From Amorphophallus konjac (Eukaryota; Streptophyta; Magnoliopsida; Alismatales; Araceae), in the NCBI GenBank assembly GCA_022559845.1, contig CM040126.1:46246458-46310457 (forward strand): DNA of 64,000 bases, given 5' to 3'. How positions within the stretch are numbered: the first letter of the stretch is position 1; every line of letters starts with the position of its first letter. The position numbers and the translations under genes were made by a program. Positions 22,107-32,895 of the stretch are shown here, in pieces. The notes beneath the pieces were generated by a model. It saw nothing but the letters and a program-made list of their open reading frames with translations, was not told the origin of the DNA and ran no database searches.

Positions 22107-25100
22107 CTAGTTTTCTTCAACAAATCCCACGTCAATGAGCTTATTGACTTCAGCACAAATTTGAGTAATGAGTTCTGGCCTTATGCGACGCGGTGGTTGC
22201 TTCACCGGCTCGGCCTCAGGGCTGATTGCCAGCTCATGTTGTGAGACAGCGGGGCTCAGACCCGGCATTTCTTTATAAGTCCAGGCGAAGCAATCCCGGA
22301 ATTCTAGCAGCAGCTGGATGTACAGCTCCCGTTCTTCTGGGGACAGCTGGGCACTGAGGAAGGTGGGCCTAGGGTCCTCCTCATTTCCCAAGTTGACTTC
22401 TATCAGTTCATCGACTGTGGCCTGGCCTCCGTCTTCTATCTCCGGAGGTGCCGGCTGGAGGTCAACGAAATCTGGAATACCATCTTGAGGGTCGAGTACT
22501 TCGACTTCCTTGTCAGACACCATCAGAGCTTCTTGAGGATTCTCTGTTTCTTGTGCTAGCGGCTGCGCGGATTGTTCTGTTTGCAAATCCACTGCCGTTG
22601 TAGCTCCCAAGGGCGAAAGAGCAGCTTCAGTCCTTGTAGATGAGGTTGCAACCGTGAGAGGCTGGTAATTGTTTATTGTCGGGCTTGGACAACACCCTGA
22701 TTTTGTAGCAGAAGTTGAGGAGATCTCACCTTCTGGGGCAGTTGCATCTTCCGTAGAAGCGGATTTTTCTTTCCTGATGGCTTGTTTCCATTGATCGGAG
22801 TCGACCGAGGCTTCCCTGATTGGCAGAAAGGGTGTTGAAGTTGTCAGCAGTAGGACTCCGCTGGAGGGAGAAATTCCTGCTTCTTCAATGCCTTCGGCTT
22901 CACTGCTGCTAGCCGTATCAAATTTGGCTTGAAGGGCCGCCTCTTCAGGGTAGACCTGCTCCCAGCATCGGCAGGGGACCGAGGTCTCTATTTCTTGATT
23001 TCCGGGTCGAGCCAGTTCCACATGCTCAGCTTCCGCCGGGTATTCATCAAAAGCTGCCCCCAGAGGGCTATCTTCAGCAGGATAGAAGGCGGAGATGGTG
23101 TCCACCTCGTACCGCTCACTATAATAATATTCCTCCAGGGTGAAGCCCAACCCTGGATGTTGAGAAACACGTCTCATTTCCTTATCTAGATTTGCGGGAT
23201 ACCACATCTTCTGGAAAGCTTCCTTACTCTTTTGAGACTGATCGAGGGGAATGTGTTGCTTCTGAAACATCCTGGCCATCCGATCAGTTGTAAATGCTAG
23301 GCCTTGGACGGGAACCGGTGGGTTGCTTATATCTTCGGGGAGGCTGCAGTCTGTGTCTTCCCGAGTAGGATGCTCCTCAGCTGTGTAGAACAAGCTATTG
23401 GGTCCATCTTCCTGTGTCACCTCCCAAGTCTTGAAAGGCTCGACAGTAGCGTTATCAAGGCCGGGAGTTGGCTTGGTAAGGCCATCCGGGATTTCAATAT
23501 GATTGTGCCGCCGAGCGACCCACACTTCATTAGCTTCAGGGTATAGTGTTGGGGGTGTTATCCTGCCCACGTTCCCGGATGCTGTGATATGGAAGACCAC
23601 CTTGGGCTTGACATATTCGCGCGGCGGTGGTGGATACCAACTGCTGCCAGATGTGCTTCTCGACGCCCCCGCAGGGGTCTTAGCTTCAGAGGTCTTTTGG
23701 GAAGGCCCTGTATATAGGTTGGCATTTGCCAAATGACATTCAAACACCTTGAATGGGTGGGGGTCTGTAAATATCCTTTCCTCCTTTCCTTGGAGACTGT
23801 ACTTGATGCATTGGTGGAGCGTGGAGGGCACCACCATATTTTCATGCAGCCATGGGCGACCGAGCAGCACCTTGTAAGAGGTGCGAGAGTCAATGACATG
23901 GAACTGCACCGTTGTAGTGAAATCTACTAAGGTAAGGGTGAACTCTGCCACTCCCATTGACACTTCGCATTTTTGATTGAAGCCGGCGATACGCATATCC
24001 TCGACTTTCTCAAGATGCACGTTAAAGTGGTGCCTCTCATATATTCTATATGGCATGATGTTGACCGCTGCACCGGGATCAACCAGAATCCTGTTCAGGT
24101 CCCTTCCATTCAGGTGCCCCTACATATATAGCGGCCTGTTGTGGCTGATGGTAGGCAGTAGCATGTCTTCTGGAGTGAAGGTCATACTGGCTTCCGGTAC
24201 GGCTTCGGCTATGCAAGTCTCGAAATGAGCAGGCGTCTGGAGAGCAGTAATAATCGCCTGCCGGGTCTCTTCACTCAGAGAAAGGATCTCCCAGATTGTA
24301 AATCGAGCAGGGAGCTTCTTGAGTAGCTTCATTATTCGGCTCCCAGCTCGGACATTGGAGAGCTTCATCTCTTCAGCCCATATGGGCTTTGGGAGGTTTT
24401 GATTTGCGGGCCTTGACGGACCTGCTTCATCTTCCTCAGATTCGGTGCCCTTCTGGCTGGTACCGGCTTCTGGGTTTTCTTTGTTAGTTGCTACGGGGCA
24501 AGCTCCGTCTGCATTTGGCTCTTCGACAGATTATGCCAGCTACGGGTGAACGTCCCCGGGTGTAGGGTTAGCCTCCTAGCAAGGCTGTTTCCCCTTGGAC
24601 ATCTTCATGAATTCAAGAAATGAAGGGACTCCCTTGCCCCCACTCTTGTTATATAGGCCTGGCGGAGGAGGGATTTGGACTCCCTTGACCTCCGGCGGAG
24701 GTGTCTTGTAGGGTTGCTCCCCTCTGAACATGATGTTGTGGTTGGGTGGCGGCTGGCGCCCCCATTTTCGGCCTGACCGGGTGGCATGTGCAGCAGTTGC
24801 AGCCTCGGCCTTGCCTCCCCCAGCATGGGGTGTGAAACAAATTTCCTCTTATTCCTCCTCTCCGGGTAGGTTGAAGAGTGCTGATAGGGTATTACAGGAG
24901 ACAACCTGCATTTTATTGGTCCCAGCGGCCTTTCTTTTCTTCTTCTTTTGCTTCTTCTTCTTTTACTTCTTCTTCTTTTTTGCTTCTGCGGGTGGGTGCC
25001 CCCAGAATAGACTGCCCTCTCTGTCGGGTGCCTCTTCAGCTTCCTTCTTTTGTTCAAGTGATAGCTGCTCTAGTTCTTGCCACGGGACATGGTCCCGCAC

Positions 25101-25193
25101 CAGTAGAGGTTTCAATTCGGGCTGCACATATTCATCTAACCCCTCAATGAGGTTTTGCAATCGAAGGACCCCAGGATTGGTTTCCTTAATCAC
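22107..25193 (-). pseudogene. pol: Tat1 protease and long acidic linker to RT
   Basis: Protease motif ILVDPGAAVNIMP lies near 24090-24050, directly after a stop at 24122-24120; Tat elements often have D-P-G where retroviruses have D-T/S-G. The flap and the ILGRPWL-type motif follow (about 23880). Some 550 residues of acidic, Pro/Ser-rich linker separate protease from RT (to the stop at 22109-22107). Upstream, 25193-24370 is in the same frame with several stops and a Lys-rich run (about 24985-24910). Gag is in a different frame, so an intron or frameshift separates the two. Confidence 0.75.
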
Positions 25194-25360
25194 TGGCAGC
25201 GGAGTTTATCTTTTTCGATTATGTGTGGGTATTCTAATAGTTATAGGTGGAGTGACCCATATGGGTGCTACCACTGACGGAGCAGGCCGGGTGTAACACC
25301 ACGGATATGTGCCCCCTCTTTCGGGCGGGGTGCCCTCTTCTTCTTGTGCTTCACAGGGAT

Positions 25361-26572
25361 CTACTGCCATCCCTGCTGTTCTTTCACGGGCTCCAAGAAA
25401 TGAGTTTCATAGGTGCTCCACGTGCTTGCTTCAGAGATCTCCTCGGACAGTGCCTGGTATAGGGAGATCATATTGACTCCTGCCCTCCTCCGAGGGGCTT
25501 CATGTGGTTGAGGAGGGTCCACCTTGTACTCTCCCAGCTCAATCTCATTCTTCTTCACCATCCCTTCGATGATGTCTTTGAAAATATAGCAGTCTTCGAT
25601 TGGATGCCCCAGCATCTGATGGTAGGGGCAGAATCTTGGACTATCCTTCCTCTTTAGGTCCTCTGGCCTCCTTGGCTCTGGTAGGGTGACCATGCTATAT
25701 TCTGTTACCCAGTCGAACAGAACTCGGGTCTTGTCTTTTGGAAAGGAATAGGCCTTCTTCATTTTGTCTCTCAGCGAGGGACCTTCCTTGCCGTCTGGGG
25801 CTTCTGCAGGCTGTGGGGTGACTCCCTTCTTGCCTTCACTTTTCTGTTGTTCGAAAGCCTTTATGTCAAGAGCGTTTGCTTCTTTAGGCGACGAGCGCCG
25901 GTCTACTGCCTTGCCCTTCTGGGTTGTGCCGGCAGCTGATGTAGGGGTAGGTCTGGCCAGGAAAGCTTCCACTTCGGCCACGAGATTATTCAGTCGGTCG
26001 AACGACCGTATTTCCATTCTGATCATCTTTTCTAGAACCTCCCTTCTGAGATTCTGTTTGCATATTTGCACAGCGTCCTCCTGATGCGGGGGCCGCTTGC
26101 ACCTCATTCCAAGGTTTCTCCACCTCTTAATGTAATCAAGGGCTGTCTCATCGGCCCTTTGTCTTGTTGAGTAGAGCTCAGCCACCGTGACCTCCCTCTC
26201 TGTGACGTGAAACCTTTCTCTGAACTTTCTCTGCATATCCGACCAGTCATTGATCGACCCGACCGGGAGGCTGGAGTACCATTCAAATGCGAGTCCCATC
26301 AGCGAGGACCCGAAGAACTTCAACAAATATGACTCGTCGGTGGCCAGATCACCCATGACGGTCATGTAATATGCAATGTGCTCCTTCGGGGACCCCTTCC
26401 CGTTGAATTTGTCGAACTTAGGTGGCTTGTTGACCCCCTGGGGAAGTCGTTTAGCCGCATGGTGTTGCGGGTAGGGCACCCGATAGGCATCAAATGCGAC
26501 ATAGTCACCTTCACTTTTCTCTGCGAGCTTCAGCTCGATCATCCTCTCCACCATCATCCGGTTCATGACCAT
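25361..26572 (-). pseudogene. gag: Tat1 gag
   Basis: About 400 codons with a Retrotrans_gag capsid fold (PF03732-like, about residues 50-205) and one zinc knuckle of the form CPYHxxxGHxxxDC (25630-25589). The frame is the same as that of ORF1 upstream, from which it is separated by two stops (near 26749 and 26638), so ORF1 and gag were probably one protein. The start codon at 26572 is only the first Met after the last stop. Confidence 0.85.
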
Positions 26573-26749
26573 GGGGTCAACTGGTTCCGGATAGAAGTGC
26601 GCCGGCTGCAGGTACGGGGTGACCAGGGTGGTCCCCTATGGAGGACGCAGCAGCGGGGGTGTCTGGTGCGCTTGAGGGAGCACCGGAGGTAGCAACGGCT
26701 GTAGCTGTGGCGGCCACTGTTGCATTATCGCCATGCTTGGCTCTGACGA

Positions 26750-28405
26750 CTAAGGCAGTGTGTAGAGTGGTGGAGGGCCGTCACGACGGACTGCTCCCCG
26801 AGATGATTCACCCTGGACTTCGGGTGGTTTGGAAGCTGAGGACTGTTCAGTTTTCTCCATCAGCTGCTTCTTTAGCAAGTCTATCTCTTGCCGATATTGT
26901 TGAAGTAATATCAAGACCGATGGGTCTATAGTGGCTGTAGTGGGGATAACTTCTGTTGTATCCCTAGACGTACCCTCGGGCAGGATGTCGAGGGGGACGT
27001 CGTCTTCTTCCTCTGCCGTAACTACATTAGCTGTCAGGACGGGGGCCTTGTCATCCCAGTGGTGGTAGACTTGGGGTTGTTTTCCTTTAGCCATCATCAG
27101 GAGCTCTCTCGCTGCTTCTGTTCTGCGAGTATTCGACCCCGGCCGTGCGGCCAACTGAGCCAATTCTCGGGGGTCTTCGGGAAGCTCCCCATATCGGTTG
27201 GATATACCAGCCATGTTGCAGGTGAAGACCTGCATCCTTTTCCTTTGTCGATGGACCCTCCTTTTAGCTTGCTGCGGGAAGGTCAGCCTCTCGAACACAG
27301 AAACTCTTCTTCTTTCTTCCCACTCGGGGATGGCTTCATCGGCTTCGATTTCGAAGCCGTTATCATATCCATTATCGTCGACTGACGACACCATCATTCT
27401 TTCTCCTATATCTTCTTCATCTGCCGTTGACGGGCAGCAGTCTTCATTGGCGGCGGCTGTTTGCATCAGTCGCTGTTGCCCAAGCGAGGGGTTGCCTAAC
27501 CCTCGAAAATAGTTTCTGACCAGACAGGTCATCTCTTCTTGACCCCGCTCTTGATGTAACACGGGGGATGATTGTCGACCTCCTGCAGGAGGGATATAAG
27601 CCAGCCGAACTCTGTTGGCAGGTTGTTGGAATATTCGTCCCGTGGCTGGGACGTTGGCATGACGGGCAGCAGCCCGGAAACTTTTGCGGCGCGGAGGATC
27701 CGCAACCACTTCTTCTTCCTTCTTCGGGGGCAAGCCCCTTTCTCTTCTCTCTTCCGCTCCGTCATACATAGGACGGCGGCGAATGGGTGTCAGCTGGTGG
27801 ACAGGTTGGGCCCGCCTGGGAACCCACACCTGTTTGAACTTTCTCGGCCTGGGGGCCGACCTTCCTTGGCCATAGTGGCCGATTTCTTCTCTTTCTGCCC
27901 TCCTTCCAGCGAGGGCCTGGTATGTATTGTGGACAGGGATGGCGGGGATGACTCGATCTGGGGCCACCCGTGCATTGCGTCCATTGAGGAAGACGTGCAT
28001 GCCGCCAACCATCATAGATTTCCCGGACTGAGATAGAGTCCCGGTAATCACAGCAGCACTCCTCTGGGTTTGGTGACGTTGACGTCCTCCAGGGTGTTTG
28101 TCGACGATATTGGGGCGGGTCCCACGTATGACGTGGTGCACCAGACAGCTGGCGGCCGGGACCGGACTCTTTGATGAGTCGTTGCAGCAGGGAGTCTTCA
28201 GAGACTCCATTTTCCCTGCGGCTTCCTTGATAGGTTCTGGGGCTTCGATTTCCAGCATATCAACAAAGGCTAACCCCAAGAAGTTGGGGAAGCCAATAGC
28301 GGCAGGGAAGCTGCCGAACTCCATGGGCACCGCCAGGTACCCTTGTGCGTGCCCAGCAACGATCGAAGGACCGAAGCCGACGCCAGTTAATCCTGCTGTT
28401 GTCAT
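26750..28405 (-). CDS. Tat1 ORF1 upstream of gag
   Basis: An open frame of about 550 codons from the Met at 28405; the open frame extends to 28507 but overlaps the primer site. A likely 3' splice site (TTTACAG) lies just upstream of the Met on the minus strand. The protein is rich in Arg and Pro, with an acidic patch (about 27420-27310) and a C-terminal heptad segment. No domain is recognised. Ogre-type elements typically carry such an ORF1 of unknown function between the 5' LTR and gag. Confidence 0.6.
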   Translation of the reverse strand: MTTAGLTGVGFGPSIVAGHAQGYLAVPMEFGSFPAAIGFPNFLGLAFVDMLEIEAPEPIKEAAGKMESLKTPCCNDSSKSPVPAASCLVHHVIRGTRPNIVDKHPGGRQRHQTQRSAAVITGTLSQSGKSMMVGGMHVFLNGRNARVAPDRVIPAIPVHNTYQALAGRRAEREEIGHYGQGRSAPRPRKFKQVWVPRRAQPVHQLTPIRRRPMYDGAEERRERGLPPKKEEEVVADPPRRKSFRAAARHANVPATGRIFQQPANRVRLAYIPPAGGRQSSPVLHQERGQEEMTCLVRNYFRGLGNPSLGQQRLMQTAAANEDCCPSTADEEDIGERMMVSSVDDNGYDNGFEIEADEAIPEWEERRRVSVFERLTFPQQAKRRVHRQRKRMQVFTCNMAGISNRYGELPEDPRELAQLAARPGSNTRRTEAARELLMMAKGKQPQVYHHWDDKAPVLTANVVTAEEEDDVPLDILPEGTSRDTTEVIPTTATIDPSVLILLQQYRQEIDLLKKQLMEKTEQSSASKPPEVQGESSRGAVRRDGPPPLYTLP

Positions 28406-28500
28406 CGTTCGCCTGTAAAGACAAACAAGCCAACGATCAGTAGCCTTTGAGAGGGCCTCGAAGCCCAAATATCTCGGCAAAGAGATGAAAGGTGACACCA

Positions 28501-28518
28501 GTCCCACCGGGCGCGCCA
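28501..28518 (-). other. Primer-binding site of Tat1
   Basis: TGGCGCGCCCGGTGGGAC on the minus strand, four bases inside the LTR end. It has the TGG start needed for pairing with CCA and resembles primer sites of Tat elements; which tRNA it pairs with is not settled here. Confidence 0.7.
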
Positions 28519-28561
28519 GACTTGTTTGCGATCTTTTTTATCTTATTATTATTTTTTTATT

Positions 28562-28564
<3 letters not shown>

Positions 28565-28656
<92 letters not shown>
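28565..28656. repeat. Compound microsatellite (TA)n(TG)n
   Basis: About 28 AT units run into about 17 GT units, starting some 40 bp from the Tat1 LTR end. Frames rich in Tyr-Ile or Val-Cys here are artefacts. Confidence 0.97.
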
Positions 28657-28659
<3 letters not shown>

Positions 28660-29449
28660 CATACATATATACATCTTATTTCACGCGTCGATCAACCAAT
28701 TAACTAGCTGGTAGTTAACTGACTGATTGACTGCGCGGGCGTGCCAGTCACATACGTGACAACTTTATTGTGCGCTCGTTCTGATGTAGTCAGATGAATG
28801 TGAGGTTCGATCGGGACCAGCAGTCCGCCATACAATAAAGGCTATGACATTAATTACATCCCCCACGAGGGGGGAACACCTTTGATTAATTCCCAAGATA
28901 GTGGGCTGTCGAGGCCGGAATAAAGGATGCGATGTTACAAACGTGACGGAATCATACGAGATGCGTCTATCTATCATGCAGGAGAGGCATGGTTCATTTA
29001 ATTGGAGACCCGTGGTACGTGGCAGAGGACGTAGGTCCGAAGACCACCATCGCGCATAGCGGAAACTTCCGATCGGGCGTAACCCGACTTTCTGTCAACG
29101 TCGTTTGATATACCCGAGGGTCTATGCAAGTATGCATGCATGACGCTGAGAACTGTACTAAGCATGGCAACAGAATTATGACAGTAAGCAGTGCTTGATC
29201 ACATTCATTAATCCCCGTCAGAAGGGAGGGAAACGGTAACACAAGGGTAATAACGAAGGCAAAGTGGTAATACACATGATAGCCAACATGATAGAGAGGT
29301 TATTCGGAGCATGAACATCCCTTGCCTTACTTAATCTACCGCTAATTAGGGTAGCCAATATCGACCATGGGAGGCCAGGATTGCCCCGAGAGCGAGCAAA
29401 GGGTTAGAACATCACAGCAACTTGAAACGGCGTGATCGCGTGAGAGATA

Positions 29450-29690
29450 GCTTCCCCGGCGCGGTAAAACGTAAGTAAAGAGGTTAATCTGGCGCGGTAA
29501 AGCGTAGGTGAAGAGCTAATCCGGCGCGGCCTTGATAACCAATTAAGACGGCGCGCAGGGCACGGGGCGCGCCGATTTAGGGCGCGTCGGAAACGTGCCC
29601 AAGAAAAAAAAGGAAACATGAGTCACAGGTTAATACGGCGCGGTGGGGGGTCGCGCCGTATTAAGGCACGCCGGTTTAGGGCCGCGCCAT
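29450..29690. repeat. Cluster of GC-rich hairpin motifs, U5 side
   Basis: At least five GGCGCG-containing motifs recur, several of the form GGCGCGCC-GATTTA-GGGCGCG or GGCACGCC-GGTTTA-GGGCCGCGCC, able to fold with a short loop. A related cluster is at 31400-31560. Confidence 0.6.
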
Positions 29691-30037
29691 TTTAGCTTAT
29701 TTTCATGCATTTTTTTGAGACCATTTGAGTTTATTAAGCTTTTATTGAGAGTTATGAAGTTATTTGGGCCAACTGATCGTTTGATCGAAGTCCAAGACCC
29801 TCTGGAAATGATGCAGTGAGTCAGTGCGAGGTTCATACTCGAGCACTGAGTTGATTGGGCTCAGAATAAGCATCTCATTATGGCTTAATCATTCTTAGTA
29901 TGTCCAAAATTTGACAGCATCTCCCCTGAACATGAAGAGTTGTAGGGGAGAAACGGGGTCATACTCACTCATGGAGTACGCCCCTAAACCGCCGGTCTGC
30001 ACAGTGGCATCCAGCAAATTCCCATCGGACATGATAC

Positions 30038-30223
30038 CCTGAGGACTAGCCTGCGAGGGGCACCAAGACTCCGTGGGTGAAGATAGAAGGGTGAGGCCTC
30101 TGATAATGGGAGCAACACCCCGAGGACTAGCCTACGAGGGGTGGGCAACCCAGAACTGACGACACATCCTGTGGAGGAATCGACCATTAAGAGAGTGAAG
30201 CTCCGAGGGCTAGCCTACGAGGA
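30038..30223. repeat. Three spaced copies of a 22-bp motif in the Tat1 LTR
   Basis: CCGAGGACTAGCCTACGAGG and close variants occur at 30038-30060, 30118-30141 and 30202-30223, about 80 bp apart. Confidence 0.8.
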
Positions 30224-31372
30224 GCATACATCCCTTGGCCTCGATTGGGTCTCAAATTGTCGGGGCTGAGCTTGTTGGGCTAAGACCCCTTGTTACTGTC
30301 TGCTATGGTCTTGAGGAAGTATCTACCATCGACAGGTAGAGCCCTCAATCGCCCAGCAGTTCCATGAAGCAACGGGGGAATGTCCCCCTCCCTGGGTGAT
30401 TAAGACGGGATGGAAGAATCTCGGAACGGTTCAAATGACCATGATGCAGAGGGGTAGTAGATGCACAGATGAGACGTGCCAATCGTAGAAGCATATGCTC
30501 GAACAGCTAAGACGCAGCACTCAGGGGGATGGATCCGGCCGTCCCAAAGGCAACTCCCACCTTGCGAACAATCAGAGCAGTACGAAGGGAGGAGTTAATG
30601 GGATTTAGACCCTTGATACCACGACGGGAAGAAGCATGCGCATGAGCACATCTCTATCCACGGAGGGGATATAGAGATCCTTAAATTAAAGATGAAAGCA
30701 GTCGATCGGAAAGACCCGGGGAGGGGTCGTGTCTCTAAACCATGATGCTTCGGGGCATGATCGGGACTTCGGGGAAACCGGAATCGGGGACCACGCGCGG
30801 AAGAACTCAAACATACACATTGATATAGGCAGAGAAGGGGACATAAGCTTCGAGCATTCATTCGACCTGCTGGTCCAAGCATTCATATAGATATTACCAT
30901 CCCAGAAACGGGAATAGGCTAACATTTACACATTAAGAATCCGGCGCCGACATCATTACTCGGTCGCCGTTCATCAGTTGCAGAGGAATGTACAGAGGAG
31001 CAATAGAGAAGAAATCGCAGAGGAGGAGGGGAGGGGTCGGCTCATATCATTGCCATCCCTCCCCCTCTCGCTTACATTTGATAGATGGAACCCCCAAAAG
31101 AAAAGAATCCACGAAGAGCAGAGGAAGATAGGCACCGGCGCCCACCTGTTCTCGAAACAGAGTATCGTATCTTCAGCGAAAGAAAAGGAAGATGGCCGGC
31201 GGAGGACGCTCAGAAGAAACCCTGTCTCCCCAGGAAGCTCTCTCTCCCGATTCCTCCTTTTCTCTCTCTGTCTCCTCTTCGAAAGCCTCTCTCGAAAACC
31301 TCCCTTCTATTTTTCTTCTATCTGCCTCTCTTATCTCTTCTCCTCTTTCTTTTTTCTTTCAATCGAACAGCC

Positions 31373-31383
31373 ATATATATATA
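31373..31383 (-). promoter_or_regulatory. TATA box of the Tat1 LTR
   Basis: TATATATATAT on the minus strand, placed about 890 bp after the LTR start. It is followed in the direction of transcription by a purine-rich leader. The simple-repeat nature makes this less certain than a classic box. Confidence 0.45.
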
Positions 31384-31399
31384 GGAATAGGTGTGAGAC

Positions 31400-31560
31400 C
31401 TTGATCCGGCGTGGAGATTGGCGCGCCAGGTAAGGGCTCCACTCTTTTGAGCGCCGGGCTAAGAAGGCGCTGGATAGTGGGGTTCTTGCGCGCCGGGATA
31501 AGGGCATCAGGTGGGGGGCGCACCGGTTTAGGGCGTGCCGTGCTAACGCTCCTCGCGCGC
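31400..31560. repeat. Cluster of GC-rich hairpin motifs, U3 side
   Basis: Motifs such as GGCGCGCCAGGTAAGGGC, GCGCCGGGCTAAGAAGGCGC and GGCGCACCGGTTTAGGGCG lie just upstream of the minus-strand TATA box. They share the arm-loop-arm form of the 29450-29690 cluster. Confidence 0.6.
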
Positions 31561-32280
31561 CTCGAGCCAATTGATGAGTCCGGGGATGATTCCGAGGGTC
31601 ACCGTGAACACTTATCTTGCCAATGCTCCTCGAAACCTCGACGAGATGTCTTGTCGAAGCTCCCAGGTTGACGTACGGCCATTCCCGAGACTCCAGATAG
31701 CTTTGATTTGATCATACGGGCTTTCCGCTGACATGACCTTCGGCTCTATGATTCATGCTGCTGGCTCGGTCTAGCTTGTGCTCAAAGCTCCTTGGAGGGT
31801 GAGATAACACCAGGGATAGTTCCTCCTGAGCTGAGCGATCATTCGGCCACCAACGGGCCCATCTTGGCGGGAAGCCGTACCCGTGCCGGGTGATCGGGAT
31901 CTTCTGCCGTCAGAACTTTCGGTCCTCCATCTCGGAGAGCTAGGGGGAATCTTTCATCTTCAGGAGAGCCTTTCATGAGGTGGGAAGCCACTGGGTAGAC
32001 CGTCGTCCTTGATCGGACAACGGGTGTAGTGTATGCGGCACGACAGAGTCGATGCCGGTTCATTGGGCAGGCTTGGTCGCACTACCGGTTGGTTGAGTTT
32101 ATCTCGGCTCTCCTGAGGTGAAGTCCCCCTATCCATACGGGGTGACTCGAGGCTCTGGCAGCTTGAGAAATCTTCAATATGTTGATCTTTATCGGCTTCC
32201 GTGCTTCAGCGGGCCGGGTCCTTCATCTTCGTGGCTTGGTCGTCGACGATCATATTTTGGGTGCCAACAATAGTGTGTCC

Positions 32281-32828
32281 TGACAGGACCGGATTTGATG
32301 CAACAGTGTACGGAGGTGGTGCATCTGGTTTGGCAGAAGATGTTGGCAGCGCAGAGCCGATAGAAGAGCTATGCCGATCGGAGGAGGCAACACCTCAGCT
32401 TTGGTGTGGGAGATCGAGTATTTTTGTGGGTCTCTCCCATGAAGGGTGTGATGCACTTCGACATGCGTGAGAAGTTGAGTCCCAATTATATTGGTCCTTT
32501 CCTCATTGTCGAGCGTATTAGTGAAGTTGCTTATCAGTTGTAGTTACCCCCGGAGCTATCTGCCTTGCATGACGTGTTCTATGTGTCTATGCTACGGAGG
32601 TATATGCCTGATGATTCCCACATTTTGGAGGATGCCGTTTGACCCGAGGTGACCCCAGACTTGTCCCTCCCGGAGTACCCTATCCGCGTCGAGGATCGGC
32701 GTGAGCAATGCCTGTGGAACAAGGTTATTCCTCTCGTTAAGGTGGTCTGGCAGCGCCACTCTGGTGGCGAGGCGTCGTGGGAGCGTGAGGATGAGATGCG
32801 CCAACTATATCCTTATTTGTTCGGGTGA
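32281..32828 (+). pseudogene. pol: Tekay-type chromovirus polyprotein, C-terminal fragment
   Basis: One frame (with stops at about 32355, 32543 and 32641) reads as the end of a Ty3 integrase: a GPDLMQQ start, the SYADRRRQ and VSPMKGVM segments, the DVFYVSMLRRYMPD segment, and a final VVWQRHSGGEASWE region like the chromodomain-like end of Tekay/Del polyproteins. It ends at TGA 32826-32828. The upstream part was separated by the Tat1 insertion and lies off-window to the left. This is the oldest identifiable layer here. Confidence 0.85.
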
Positions 32829-32883
32829 GTCTTCTCCCCTATCATTGTGCCTTGTCCTTAATTTTGAGGATGAAATTTATTTA

Positions 32884-32895
32884 AGGGGGGAGGGC
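32884..32895 (+). other. Polypurine tract of the Tekay-type element
   Basis: AGGGGGGAGGGC lies directly before the TGTAATG start of the 3' LTR, 55 bases after the polyprotein stop. Confidence 0.75.

Larger units (their letters stand above)
2388..32269 (-). mobile_element. Tat1: Ty3/gypsy Tat/Ogre-type element with an antisense PMD gene
   Basis: On the minus strand: 5' LTR (32269-28523), primer site (28518-28501), ORF1, gag, protease, RT, RNase H, integrase (to 19053), a repeat-rich 3' region (19040-15480) and the antisense gene aORF1. The 3' LTR lies beyond the left edge, past the Athila-type insertion. The Sirevirus-like insertion is nested inside. The 5' LTR boundary abuts Tekay-type integrase sequence, so Tat1 inserted into an older element. 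All proteins carry stops, so this copy cannot be autonomous. That aORF1 belongs to Tat1 is inferred from position and orientation; extra antisense ORFs are known in Tat lineages. Confidence 0.8.
28523..32269 (-). repeat. 5' LTR of Tat1 (3.75 kb)
   Basis: On the minus strand it starts TGTTGGCACC (32269) and ends CGCAAACA (28523), giving TGTT/AACA termini. The left end sits beside the primer site; the right end abuts Tekay-type integrase sequence, which supports the boundary. It contains a minus-strand TATA box (31383-31373), two clusters of GC-rich hairpins (29450-29690, 31400-31560), three spaced repeats (30038-30223), and a compound microsatellite near the U5 end. No protein is encoded. The 3' LTR is off-window, so identity cannot be measured. 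Confidence 0.75.

Noticed and set aside
24730..25296. Plus-strand frame of 188 codons with Phe-rich run, and other plus-strand frames across 19000-28000
   Set aside because: Shadows of the minus-strand Tat1 polyprotein; the Phe run is the complement of its Lys-rich stretch.
28485..28714. Frames with Tyr-Ile and Val-Cys runs
   Set aside because: Products of the (TA)n(TG)n microsatellite.
31419..31436. TTGGCGCGCCAGGTAAGG, like a Tat primer-binding site on the plus strand
   Set aside because: No LTR end precedes it, it lies inside the Tat1 LTR whose ends are supported on both sides, and it belongs to the GC-rich hairpin family there.
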